Shown: in pieces, positions 50,935-58,889 of the stretch
How the letters are laid out: every line of letters starts with the position of its first letter
How positions within the stretch are numbered: the first letter of the stretch is position 1
NCBI RefSeq assembly: GCF_003254575.1
Contig: NZ_QJUA01000027.1
Span: 1-64,000, forward strand
Direction: 5' to 3'
Length of the DNA stretch: 64,000 nucleotides
Origin: Mycobacterium kyogaense
GTDB lineage: Bacteria; Actinomycetota; Actinomycetes; Mycobacteriales; Mycobacteriaceae
Position numbers and translations under genes: made by a program
Notes under the pieces: generated by a model
Told to the model about the DNA's origin: nothing
The model's input: the letters and a program-made list of their open reading frames with translations, nothing else
The model's database searches: none

Positions 50935-51249
50935 ATGCCTGTCGTCGTCGTTGCGACCATGACCGCCAAGCCCGATTCCGTGGACGCCGTGCGCGACGCC
51001 TGCAAGAAGGCGATCGAGGCCGTGCACGACGAGCCCGGCTGCGAGCTCTACGCCCTGCACGAGGCCGACGGCACGTTCGTGTTCGTCGAGCAGTGGGCCG
51101 ACGCGGAGGCCCTGCAGGCCCACGGCGCCGCACCGGCGGTCGGCACCCTGTTCGGGACCATCGGAGAGCACCTCGACGGCGCCCCCGACATCAAGATGCT
51201 CGCCCCCGTGGTCGCCGGCGACCCGGCCAAGGGCCAGCTGCGGCCCTGA
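50935..51249 (+). CDS. ABM-domain (antibiotic biosynthesis monooxygenase-like) protein
   Basis: This 104-residue ferredoxin-like protein has VVVVATMTAKPDSVDAVRDACK at the start, EPGCELYALHEADGTFVFVEQW in the middle and AAPAVGTLFGTIGEHLDGAPDIKML at the end. That is the ABM/DUF3291-like dimeric fold used by heme-degrading and quinone-forming monooxygenases, often with other roles. By position it is Rv2749. GAGGAG lies 6 nt before the ATG. It precedes the SDR gene by 19 nt and the methyltransferase beyond, so a three-gene operon is likely. Confidence 0.87.
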   Translation: MPVVVVATMTAKPDSVDAVRDACKKAIEAVHDEPGCELYALHEADGTFVFVEQWADAEALQAHGAAPAVGTLFGTIGEHLDGAPDIKMLAPVVAGDPAKGQLRP

Positions 51250-51268
51250 CGGTCCCGAGGACGTGACG

Positions 51269-52081
51269 ATGGGCGAACTCACCGGCAAGGTCGCATTGAT
51301 CACCGGCGCCGCGCGCGGGCAGGGCCGCGCACACGCGGTGAAGCTCGCCTCCGCCGGTGCCGACATCATCGCGCTCGACCTGTGCGCGCAGATCGATTCG
51401 GTGCCCTATCCGCTCGCCACACCCGCTGACCTGGCGGAGACGGTGGCACTCGTCGAGAAGACGGGTGCGCAGATCGTGGCATCCGAGGTCGACGTGCGCG
51501 ATCGCGACGCGCTCAAATCGGCGGTGCGCGCGGGCACAGAACGTCTCGGTGAACGGCTCGACATCGTGATCGCCAACGCGGGCATCGCGCCGATGACCGC
51601 GCCGCAGGCCTGGCAGGACGTCATCGACGTCAACCTCACCGGTGCCTATCACACCGTCGACGTCGCGATGAAGCCGATGATCAAGTACGGCAACGGTGGC
51701 GCCATCGTGCTCACCAGCTCGGTGGCCGGTCTGGTGGGCGTCGGCGCGCCCGTAGCTGGGGCGGTCGGGTACACCGCCGCCAAGCACGGCATGGTCGGGT
51801 TGATGCGGGCCTACGCCAATTTCCTCGCCGCATACAGCATCCGCGTGAATTCCATCCATCCCGCGGGCGTGAACACTCCGATGATCGACAACGAGTTCAC
51901 TCGGTCGTGGCTCGACGGGATGGCCGACGAGAGCGGTCCGGACATGAGCAACGCGCTCCCCGTGCGGGCTCTGGAGGCCGAGGACATCGCCAACGCGGTG
52001 TACTGGCTGGTGTCTGAGGCCGGGCGCTACGTCACCGGCGTCGCGCTGCCCGTCGACGCCGGGTTCGTCAACAAGCGATGA
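51269..52081 (+). CDS. short-chain dehydrogenase, mycofactocin-coupled type
   Basis: This 270-residue SDR has the nucleotide motif TGAARGQGRAHAV, which is characteristic of the mycofactocin-coupled SDR subfamily. It also has NAGIAP, the catalytic serine in VLTSSVAG and the YTAAK Tyr-Lys pair. Members keep a bound NAD that is recycled by mycofactocin rather than exchanging it. The substrate is a secondary alcohol or ketone and is unknown. The ATG at 51269 lies 8 nt after CCCGAGG; a GTG at 51263 is too close to that site. By position it is Rv2750. It overlaps the methyltransferase gene by 4 nt (ATGA). Confidence 0.9.
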   Translation: MGELTGKVALITGAARGQGRAHAVKLASAGADIIALDLCAQIDSVPYPLATPADLAETVALVEKTGAQIVASEVDVRDRDALKSAVRAGTERLGERLDIVIANAGIAPMTAPQAWQDVIDVNLTGAYHTVDVAMKPMIKYGNGGAIVLTSSVAGLVGVGAPVAGAVGYTAAKHGMVGLMRAYANFLAAYSIRVNSIHPAGVNTPMIDNEFTRSWLDGMADESGPDMSNALPVRALEAEDIANAVYWLVSEAGRYVTGVALPVDAGFVNKR

Positions 52082-52950
52082 CGCGCGGCAATCCCGCCGC
52101 GCAGACGGCGTTCGGCCCGATGCTGCTGGCGGCGATCGAACAGAACGAGCCGCCGCAGCGCCGGCTCGTGGACGACGATCTGGCTGCGCAATTCCTGCCG
52201 GCTCGGATGCGGGCGCTGGTGGCGGCCACGCGCGCGGCACCGGTGCGTCGGGCCGTGATGGCGGCCGTGCAGCGCAGCGGGCCGGGCCTGTGGTCGAGCA
52301 TCGCGTGCCGCAAGCGTCTCATCGACGAGCGGCTGTCCGATCCCCTCAACGAGACCGACGCCGTCGTCGTCCTCGGCGCCGGCCTCGACACCCGTGGCTG
52401 CCGGATCGCCCGGCACAGCGACATGCCCGTGTTCGAGGTGGATCAGGCGGTCAACATCGAGCGAAAGGCCGCGGTGCTGCAGCGGGTGCTGGGCGGCACA
52501 CCTCCGTCGGTGCATCTGGTGTCCGCCGACCTCGAGCGCGACGATCTTCTGGCCGCGCTGCAGGCGGCCGGGTACGACGCCTCACGGCGCACCTTCTTCA
52601 TCGTCGAAGGGGTGACGCAGTACCTCTCCCCCGATGCCGTACGCAGCACGCTCGCAGCTCTGGGTACCGCGGGTAAGGGCAGCCGACTGGTGTTCAGCTA
52701 CATCCGGCAGGACTTCTTGGACGGCACGAATCTCTACGGCGCGCCGTCGCTGCACCGGCGTTTCCGCGGTCGGCATCCCGTGTGGCACACCGGCCTGGTT
52801 CCCGAGCAGCTCGGTGAATGGCTGGCCGACGTGGGTTGGCAGCTCGTCGAGCAGGCCGGCCCCAGCTATTACCGGGACCTCTACATCCGCCCCACCGGCC
52901 GCACGCTGGCGGCGTCTCCGATCGAGTGGACAGCGGTCGCCCAGCGTTGA
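52078..52950 (+). CDS. SAM-dependent methyltransferase, TIGR00027 family
   Basis: This 290-residue protein is of the mycobacterial Ppm/Omt-like TIGR00027 group. SAM binding is visible in DAVVVLGAGLDTRGCRIAR followed by the acidic VFEVDQAVNIERK. The typical post-motif VHLVSADLERDDLLAAL and FFIVEGVTQYLSPDAVRSTLAAL are present. These enzymes are related to leucine carboxyl methyltransferase; their mycobacterial substrates are largely unknown. It overlaps the SDR stop as ATGA, so the two are coupled, and matches Rv2751. A response-regulator gene that is absent from M. tuberculosis at this place, as I remember, follows 128 nt downstream. Confidence 0.9.
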   Translation: MTRGNPAAQTAFGPMLLAAIEQNEPPQRRLVDDDLAAQFLPARMRALVAATRAAPVRRAVMAAVQRSGPGLWSSIACRKRLIDERLSDPLNETDAVVVLGAGLDTRGCRIARHSDMPVFEVDQAVNIERKAAVLQRVLGGTPPSVHLVSADLERDDLLAALQAAGYDASRRTFFIVEGVTQYLSPDAVRSTLAALGTAGKGSRLVFSYIRQDFLDGTNLYGAPSLHRRFRGRHPVWHTGLVPEQLGEWLADVGWQLVEQAGPSYYRDLYIRPTGRTLAASPIEWTAVAQR

Positions 52951-52960
52951 GGTCGACATC

Positions 52961-52980
52961 GAGGGACCTTTGGCCCTGTC
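52961..52980. promoter_or_regulatory. DosR/DevR-like box upstream of the orphan response regulator gene
   Basis: GAGGGACCTTTGGCCCTGTC contains the core GGGAC-N4/5-GGCCC, similar to the dormancy-regulator box (TTSGGGACTWWAGTCCCSAA) in its central 14 bases, but with weak flanks. It lies 98 nt before the GTG of the response regulator gene. DosR control is a guess from this similarity. Confidence 0.35.
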
Positions 52981-53077
52981 CCGAATCCGTGTGGCCCTAA
53001 CGCACGCACCCCGGATCCGGGATCGTCGATGGCAACGCCGACAGGAGCTGCACGGCGCCGGGCGAGGGGGAAACGAC

Positions 53078-53740
53078 GTGACCGCAGTTCTGGTTGCCGA
53101 GGCCGACAGGCAGATGTCGACGATGATCCGCAGAATGCTTCGTGCTCAGGGGTTTTCGGTGACCGTGGTGGCCGACGGGCTGTGTGCGTACAACGACGCC
53201 CGCCGCGGCAACTTCGATCTCGCGATCCTCGGGGCACGCATGCCGCGCATGGACGGGTTCGAGGTGGCGCGGCGGCTGCGCGCCGACGGCCTGGGGCTTC
53301 CCGTCGTCTTGCTGACGACCCGTGGCGGAGTCGCGCGCGCCGGCGCGAAGTTCAGCACGTCGACAGAAGCGCTCGTCTCGATCGCCCCGTTGCGGGCCGA
53401 CGAACTCGTGCAGACGGTGCGGAGCCTGGTGTCACCGCGGCGGGCCACCCGGCCCGCCGAACTGCGCTACGGCGGTCTGCGGGTGGACCTCGCGAGCCGG
53501 CGGGCACACGTCGGGGACTACTGCGTCGACCTGTCGACGCGTGAATGCGATCTGGCTGCGACGTTCCTGCGTCATCCAGGCCAGGTCCTCAGCCGCGAGT
53601 ACCTACTGCGGCAGGTGTGGGGCCATGACGAGCCGGAGTCGAACGTCGTCGACGTCTACGTTCGCTACCTGCGCCGCAAACTCGGCGCGCACTGGTTCAC
53701 CACCGCGCGGGGGGTGGGCTACCGGCTGCAGGCCGGTTAG
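53078..53740 (+). CDS. OmpR-type response regulator with degenerate receiver domain
   Basis: This 220-residue protein has a receiver-like domain (1-115) and a winged-helix DNA-binding domain (about 125-218: VDLSTRECDLAATFLRHPGQVLSREYLLRQVWG, then VVDVYVRYLRRKLG). The receiver lacks key residues: the phospho-acceptor Asp is Gly52 in LAILGARMPRMDG, the acidic pair is Glu8-Ala9, and the conserved Lys before Pro is Ala103. Phosphorylation is therefore not expected; activity may be constitutive or ligand controlled. No histidine kinase gene is adjacent. The start is GTG at 53078 with a GAGGGGGAA purine run upstream. It overlaps the 3' end of rnj by 4 nt (convergent). Confidence 0.88.
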   Translation: MTAVLVAEADRQMSTMIRRMLRAQGFSVTVVADGLCAYNDARRGNFDLAILGARMPRMDGFEVARRLRADGLGLPVVLLTTRGGVARAGAKFSTSTEALVSIAPLRADELVQTVRSLVSPRRATRPAELRYGGLRVDLASRRAHVGDYCVDLSTRECDLAATFLRHPGQVLSREYLLRQVWGHDEPESNVVDVYVRYLRRKLGAHWFTTARGVGYRLQAG

Positions 53741-55413
53741 ACCTCGATGACGGTGGGCACGATCATGGGCTGACGGCGGTAGGTCTCGCCCACCCACTTG
53801 CCCACGATGCGCCGCACCGCCTGGGCGATACGCGCCGGGTCGGTGGTGTTCTGGGCGGCCAGGTTCTCGAGCTCGGCCTCCACGCGGCGCGCGACCGGCT
53901 CGAGCGCTTTGGGATCTTCGGAGAAGCCGCGCGAGGACAGATGGGGCGGGGCCACCGCCTGACCGGTGCCGCGGCGCACCACCACCGTCACCGAGACGAA
54001 GCCCGACGACAGGATGAGCCGCTCGCCGAGGGTCGCGTCGCCGACGTCGCCGGTGACGAGCCCGTCGACGAACATCTTGCCGACGGCCACCGCGCCGGCG
54101 ATGGAGACTCGACCGCCGGCCAGATCGACGCTGACGCCGTTCTCGGCGATCACGATGTTCTCCTGGGCGACCCCGGTGCTGGCCGCCAGGGCGGCGTTGG
54201 CGCGCAGCATCCGCCAGGTGCCGTGCACCGGCATCACGTTGCGCGGGCGCACCCCGTTGTACAGGAACAGCAGTTCACCGGCGTAGGCGTGACCCGAAAC
54301 GTGCACGCGCGCTTGACGATTCGTGACCACGCGGGCGCCAACCTTGGCCAGCGAGTCGATCACTCCGTAGACCGCCTCTTCGTTGCCGGGGATCAGCGAC
54401 GAGGACAGGATCACCAGGTCGCCGGCGGTCAGCGTGATGCTGCGGTGCTCACCGCGCGACATGCGCGACAGCGCCGCCATCGGCTCCCCCTGCGTGCCGG
54501 TGGTGATCAGCACGACGCGGTCGGCCGGCATCATCTCGGCGGCGGCGATGTCGAGGACGTCGGAGTCGGCGACCGTCAGATAGCCGAGGTCGCGGGCGAT
54601 ACCCATGTTGCGCACCATCGACCGGCCGACGAACGACACCTTCCGGCCCAGTGAGACGGCGGCGTTGATGATCTGTTGCACGCGGTCGACGTTCGAGGCG
54701 AAGCACGCGACGATGACCCGTCCGTCGGCCCCGCGGATCAGGCGGTGCAGGGCGGGGCCGATCTCGCTTTCCGACGGGCCCACGCCGGGGATCTCGGCGT
54801 TGGTGGAGTCGCACAGGAAAAGATCCACGCCGGCGTCGCCGAGGCGTGACATGCCGGGCAGATCGGTGGGCCTGCCATCGGGGGGAAGCTGGTCGAGTTT
54901 GATGTCGCCGGTGTGCAGCACGGTGCCGGCCCCGGTGTGGATGGCGACGGCCAGACATCCCGGGACGGAGTGGTTGACCGCGAAGTACTGGCATTCGAAG
55001 ACGCCGTGGGTGGAGCGCTGCCCTTCGGCGACCTCGATGAGCTTCGGGGACAACCGGTGCTCGCGGCACTTCTCGCGTACCAGGGCCAGGGTGAACTTCG
55101 AACCGACGATGGGGATGTCGGCGCGCATCTTGAGCAGGTGGGGAATCGCCCCGATGTGGTCTTCGTGGGCGTGGGTGACGACGAGGGCCTCGACGTCCTC
55201 GAGTCGGCCCTGCACGTGGCGCAGGTCCGGCAGGATGAGGTCGACGCCCGGTTCGTCATGCGTGGGGAACAGCACCCCGCAGTCGACGATCAACAGCCGG
55301 CCGAGATGCTCGAAAGTGGTCATGTTGCGGCCGATTTCGTTGATGCCGCCCAGCGCGGTCACCCGCAGGGCACCGGGGGCCAACGGGCCCGGTGCGACGA
55401 GTTCGGATTCCAC
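53737..55413 (-). CDS. rnj: ribonuclease J
   Basis: This 558-residue metallo-beta-lactamase/beta-CASP nuclease has motif 2 HAHEDH at residues 81-86. Other features are VNHSVPGCLAVAIHTG, DSTNAEIPG, the beta-CASP segment ACFASNVDRVQQI, and VHVSGHAYAGELLFLYNGVRP. The C-terminal domain ends in VGKWVGETYRRQPMIVPTVIEV, as in M. tuberculosis RNase J (Rv2752c). It acts as a 5'-3' exonuclease and endonuclease in rRNA and mRNA processing. The start is GTG at 55413, 10 nt after the dapA stop, with GAGGACACCT before it. It is the last gene of thyX-dapA-rnj. Confidence 0.97.
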   Translation of the reverse strand: MESELVAPGPLAPGALRVTALGGINEIGRNMTTFEHLGRLLIVDCGVLFPTHDEPGVDLILPDLRHVQGRLEDVEALVVTHAHEDHIGAIPHLLKMRADIPIVGSKFTLALVREKCREHRLSPKLIEVAEGQRSTHGVFECQYFAVNHSVPGCLAVAIHTGAGTVLHTGDIKLDQLPPDGRPTDLPGMSRLGDAGVDLFLCDSTNAEIPGVGPSESEIGPALHRLIRGADGRVIVACFASNVDRVQQIINAAVSLGRKVSFVGRSMVRNMGIARDLGYLTVADSDVLDIAAAEMMPADRVVLITTGTQGEPMAALSRMSRGEHRSITLTAGDLVILSSSLIPGNEEAVYGVIDSLAKVGARVVTNRQARVHVSGHAYAGELLFLYNGVRPRNVMPVHGTWRMLRANAALAASTGVAQENIVIAENGVSVDLAGGRVSIAGAVAVGKMFVDGLVTGDVGDATLGERLILSSGFVSVTVVVRRGTGQAVAPPHLSSRGFSEDPKALEPVARRVEAELENLAAQNTTDPARIAQAVRRIVGKWVGETYRRQPMIVPTVIEV

Positions 55414-55422
55414 AGGTGTCCT

Positions 55423-56325
55423 CTACCGCAGCACCGCGGCGGCCCGTAGGTCCGCGGCCAGCGCCTCGAGTTGGTCGTCGGTGGCCGGGACCTGCGGTAG
55501 CCGCGGTTCGCCGACCTCGAAGCCCTGCAGTCGCAGCGCCGCCTTCGACAGCGTCACACCGCCCAGCCGGGTTTGCGCCGCCGACAGCGGCGCGAGCGAG
55601 ACGTTGATCTTGCGTGCGGTCGCCACATCGCCGGAGGCGAAGGCGGACAGCATGTCTCGCAGCTGTCCCGCCGCGACGTGACCCCAGACGCTGATGAAGC
55701 CGACCGCACCCATCGCCAACCATGGCAGGTTCAGCGCATCGTCACCCGAGTAGTAGGCCAAACCCGTCTCGGCGATGATCTGGCCGCCGCCGGGCAGGTC
55801 GCCCTTGGCGTCCTTGATCGCGACGATGTTGGGGTGCTCGGCCAGCGCCCGGATGGTGTTCCATTCGATCGGCACGACCGAGCGTGGCGGGATGTCGTAG
55901 AGGATGTTCGGCAGGTCGGTCGCGTCGGCGACGGTGCGGAAGTGCGCGAGCAGGCCCTCCTGCGGCGGGCGTGAGTAGTACGGGGTGACGACGAGCAGCC
56001 CGTGCGCGCCTTCGGCGGCGGCGGCCTTGGCCAGCCCGACGCTGTGCGCGGTGTCGTAGGTGCCCGCGCCGGCGACGATGCGGGCGCGGTCGCCGACGGC
56101 CTCCAGTACGGCCCGCAGCAGCTCGATCTTCTCTGCGTCGGTGGTGGTGGGAGATTCGCCGGTGGTTCCGGAGACCACGAGGCCGTCGCAGCCGGCGTCG
56201 ACGAGGTGGGCGGCCAGGCGCTTCGCGGTCTCGAGGTCCAGCGAGCCGTCGGGCTTGAACGGAGTGACCATGGCCGTCAACAGGGTGCCCAATCGGGCGG
56301 TGACGTCGAAGGCGGCGGTACTCAC
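55423..56325 (-). CDS. dapA: 4-hydroxy-tetrahydrodipicolinate synthase DapA
   Basis: This 300-residue TIM-barrel enzyme condenses pyruvate with aspartate semialdehyde, the first lysine-branch step. The Schiff-base lysine is Lys171 in VAIKDAKGD. The substrate motifs VVSGTTGESPTTT and VVTPYYSRPP are conserved. It aligns closely with Rv2753c from VSTAAFDVTARLG to the end. The start is GTG at 56325; no good Shine-Dalgarno is visible. It lies 25 nt downstream of thyX and 9 nt upstream of rnj, all on the minus strand. Confidence 0.97.
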   Translation of the reverse strand: MSTAAFDVTARLGTLLTAMVTPFKPDGSLDLETAKRLAAHLVDAGCDGLVVSGTTGESPTTTDAEKIELLRAVLEAVGDRARIVAGAGTYDTAHSVGLAKAAAAEGAHGLLVVTPYYSRPPQEGLLAHFRTVADATDLPNILYDIPPRSVVPIEWNTIRALAEHPNIVAIKDAKGDLPGGGQIIAETGLAYYSGDDALNLPWLAMGAVGFISVWGHVAAGQLRDMLSAFASGDVATARKINVSLAPLSAAQTRLGGVTLSKAALRLQGFEVGEPRLPQVPATDDQLEALAADLRAAAVLR

Positions 56326-56350
56326 GGGCACCAAGATTACCCTCCCCGCC

Positions 56351-57103
56351 TCAGCCCTCCGTGGCCAACGGGCTGGTCGCGACCTCACTGCCGTCGGCGA
56401 GCACGGTGATTTCGAAGTCGGCGAACACCGCGGGGGCCGTGTGGGCGAGCTGTCGCAAGCACTCCACGGCCAGGCGCCGGATCTCGACGTCGGCGTGTTC
56501 GCTGGCCCGCATCGCGATGAAATGCCGCCACGCCCGGTAGTTGCCCGTGACGACGATGCGGGTCTCGGTGGCGTTGGGCAGCACTGCGCGCGCGGCCTGC
56601 CGGGCCTGCTTACGCCGCAGCGTGGCGTTCGGTACGTCGGCGAATCGTTCCTCGAGTCGGGCCAGGAGTTCGACGTAGGCGGCCCGGCTGGCATCGGCGG
56701 CGTCGGCGACGATGCGGGTGAGCTCGGGGTCGCCGTCGACGCCGGGGGGCGCCACCACCGCGACGTCGCCTTCGGGCACGTACCGCTGCGACAGCTGCGA
56801 GTAGGAGAAGTGCCGGTGGCGGATCAGTTCGTGGGTGCACGACCGGGAGATCCCGGTGATGTAGAAGGACACCGAGGCGTGTTCGAGCACCGAGAAGTGT
56901 CCGACGTCGATGATGTGTTGCAGGTATGCGGCGTTGGTCGCGGTCTTCGGGTTGGGCTTAGCCCAGCTCTGGTAGCAGGCTCGGCCCGCGAATTCGACCA
57001 GCGCCTGGCCGCCGTCGGCGTCGGTGCTCCAGTCGACGTCGGGCGGCGCGGTGAATTCCGTCTTGGCGATCAGCTGCACGCGCAGCGGCGCGATCTCGGC
57101 CAC
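56351..57103 (-). CDS. thyX: flavin-dependent thymidylate synthase ThyX
   Basis: This 250-residue enzyme has the ThyX motif RHRHFSYSQLSQRY at residues 95-108 and the late catalytic serine/arginine region typical of the family (NATETRIVVTGNYRAWRHFIAMR). It methylates dUMP using FAD, NADPH and methylene-tetrahydrofolate. A classical thyA is also present at the right end of this window, as in other mycobacteria that keep both. The start is GTG at 57103, with TAGGCT 6 nt upstream, so it is predicted leaderless. It leads the thyX-dapA-rnj run. Confidence 0.97.
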   Translation of the reverse strand: MAEIAPLRVQLIAKTEFTAPPDVDWSTDADGGQALVEFAGRACYQSWAKPNPKTATNAAYLQHIIDVGHFSVLEHASVSFYITGISRSCTHELIRHRHFSYSQLSQRYVPEGDVAVVAPPGVDGDPELTRIVADAADASRAAYVELLARLEERFADVPNATLRRKQARQAARAVLPNATETRIVVTGNYRAWRHFIAMRASEHADVEIRRLAVECLRQLAHTAPAVFADFEITVLADGSEVATSPLATEG

Positions 57104-57109
57104 CGGCGC

Positions 57110-57115
57110 AGCCTA
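57110..57115 (-). promoter_or_regulatory. -10 element of thyX (leaderless)
   Basis: TAGGCT on the minus strand lies 6 nt before the GTG at 57103. It predicts a leaderless thyX transcript and sits in the 19-nt gap behind the GntR gene. Confidence 0.55.
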
Positions 57116-57122
57116 GCTGCTC

Positions 57123-57899
57123 TCACTCGGTGAGCACGCCGGCGCGGCGCATCGCGGTCGTGATGTGGCCGAAGTCGATCGTGCCGTGCGCGCGGGCCAG
57201 CGCGTCGGCGTCGTCGGCGCGGCCCTCGGTGATCGCGGCGACGATGAGTTCGTGCTCGCGCAGGGCCCGCTCCTCGACGGCGCGCATGGTGTCGGGTTCG
57301 CCCCACAGGTGCGCGGGCGCCCCGATGCTCACCCGGGCCTTGAGGTCGTTGAGCACGCCGGCCAGCACCTCGTTGTGCGCGGCGTCGGAGATGGCCGCAT
57401 GCAGCCGGCTGTCCGCCTGTTGGGCTTCCAAACCCGTCTGGGCGGTGCGGTACTCCTCGAGTCGCCGTGTCAGGACTGCGATGTCGGCGTCGGTGCGGGC
57501 CTCGGCAGCTGCCCGGCACACCGCCCCCTGCAGGCGGCACACGGCGTCGCAGTGCACACGCAGATCGTCGAGTCGGCCGGTCAGCGTGCGCCCGACGGCT
57601 TCGGTGGACGACTCGGGCCACTGCTGGCGGACGAACGATCCCCCGCCCCGGCCTCGGCGCGTCTCGAGCAGCCCGCGATCGACCAGCCGCGCGAGCGCCG
57701 CACGCACCGTCATCCGCCCGGCGCCCAGGTATGCCGCCAGGTCACGCTCGCCGGGAAGCCGCGCGCCGGGCAGGTATTCGCCGATCGCGATCGCGGTGAC
57801 CAGCCGATCGGTCACTTCGTCGACGCGCGTCGACGAGTCCAGTTGTCGGTGCAGCACGCCGGACGGCGCCTCACCCACGGGTGATCCGTTGTGCCCCAT
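57123..57899 (-). CDS. FadR-type GntR transcriptional regulator
   Basis: This 258-residue regulator has an N-terminal winged helix at about 25-90 (VTDRLVTAIAIGEYLPGARLPGERDLAAYLGAGRMTVRAALARL in parts). It also has an FCD ligand domain (about 105-250) with DSRLHAAISDAAHNEVL and LREHELIVAAITEGRADDADALARAHG, which carry the metal/ligand histidines. FCD regulators sense carboxylates or amino-acid-like molecules. The gene is divergent from the peptidase-permease pair, and a 7+7 palindrome lies between. It probably represses that operon. It is inserted between thyX and genes found further on in M. tuberculosis. Confidence 0.88.
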   Translation of the reverse strand: MGHNGSPVGEAPSGVLHRQLDSSTRVDEVTDRLVTAIAIGEYLPGARLPGERDLAAYLGAGRMTVRAALARLVDRGLLETRRGRGGGSFVRQQWPESSTEAVGRTLTGRLDDLRVHCDAVCRLQGAVCRAAAEARTDADIAVLTRRLEEYRTAQTGLEAQQADSRLHAAISDAAHNEVLAGVLNDLKARVSIGAPAHLWGEPDTMRAVEERALREHELIVAAITEGRADDADALARAHGTIDFGHITTAMRRAGVLTE

Positions 57900-57944
57900 C
57901 AGCGGAATCCCCTTCTCGTCACCGACATGTTAATTCGTTTGATT

Positions 57945-57961
57945 GGTCTTGCGGCAAGACC
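57945..57961. promoter_or_regulatory. palindromic operator candidate for the GntR regulator
   Basis: GGTCTTG-cgg-CAAGACC is a perfect inverted repeat in the 84-nt divergent gap. Its size fits FadR-type operators (short half-sites with a T-G-G-T/A-C-C-A edge). Confidence 0.6.
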
Positions 57962-57983
57962 TTTAGAAGTTCATGCTGATGCG

Positions 57984-58889
57984 ATGCAGCGCGACACCCG
58001 TCTGATTCCCTTCCGCGACCATCAGACCTGGGTTCAGATCACCACGCCGGACACCGTGACACCCGGAGCGCTGCCGCTGTTCGTCCTGCACGGCGGACCG
58101 GGCATGGCGCACAACTACGTGGCCAACATCGCCGAGCTCGCCGACGAGACAGGCCGGGTGGTGATCCACTACGACCAGGTGGGGTGCGGCCAGTCCACCC
58201 ATCTGCCGGACGCGCCCGTCGATTTCTGGACCCCGGCGTTGTTCGTCGACGAATTCCACACGGTGCAAAGCACACTCGGGATCGACAGCTACCACCTGCT
58301 CGGCCAGTCGTGGGGCGGCATGCTCGGCGCCGAGATCGCGGTACGCCGCCCCGCCGGTCTCGCCTCACTCTCGATCTGCAATTCGCCTGCATCGATGGAA
58401 CTCTGGGTGCAGGGCGCTGCCGAACTACGGGCACAACTGCCACCGCAGACCCAGGACGCTCTCGACCGGCACGAGGCGGCCGGCACCGTCACCGACCCGG
58501 AGTACCTGGCCGCGACGATGGAGTTCTATCGCCGCCACGTGTGCCGGACCGATCCGTTCCCCCAGGACTTCCTCGACTCCGAGGCGCAGATGGAAGCCGA
58601 ACCGACGGTCTATCACACGATGAACGGGCCCAACGAATTTCACGTCGTGGGCAGCCTGCGGAACTGGACGATCATCGACCGCCTGCCCGACATCGAGGCG
58701 CCGACCCTGGTGGTCGCCGGGGAATTCGACGAAGCCACACCCGCCACCTGGCAGCCCTACGTCGATCGCATCCCCGACGCGCGCGGTCATGTCTTCGCCG
58801 AATGCAGCCACTGCAGCCATCTGGAGAAACCCGAGGAGTTCCGCGCCGTGATCGCGGCCTTCCTCGCCGACCACGAGGACACCCCATGA
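57984..58889 (+). CDS. proline iminopeptidase-family (S33) peptidase/amino-acid amidase
   Basis: This 301-residue alpha/beta hydrolase of family S33 has the oxyanion motif FVLHGGPGMAHNYV, the DQVGCGQS loop and the nucleophile Ser109 in GQSWGGML. It also has the acid in VVAGEFDEATP and the late histidine in CSHCSHLEKPE. Family members remove N-terminal proline or hydrolyse L-amino-acid amides. The ATG at 57984 begins directly at the conserved start (LIPFRDHQTWVQI). It is coupled to the permease gene by ATGA (58886-58889). With the permease it suggests use of peptides or amino-acid amides under control of the GntR regulator. Confidence 0.88.
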   Translation: MQRDTRLIPFRDHQTWVQITTPDTVTPGALPLFVLHGGPGMAHNYVANIAELADETGRVVIHYDQVGCGQSTHLPDAPVDFWTPALFVDEFHTVQSTLGIDSYHLLGQSWGGMLGAEIAVRRPAGLASLSICNSPASMELWVQGAAELRAQLPPQTQDALDRHEAAGTVTDPEYLAATMEFYRRHVCRTDPFPQDFLDSEAQMEAEPTVYHTMNGPNEFHVVGSLRNWTIIDRLPDIEAPTLVVAGEFDEATPATWQPYVDRIPDARGHVFAECSHCSHLEKPEEFRAVIAAFLADHEDTP

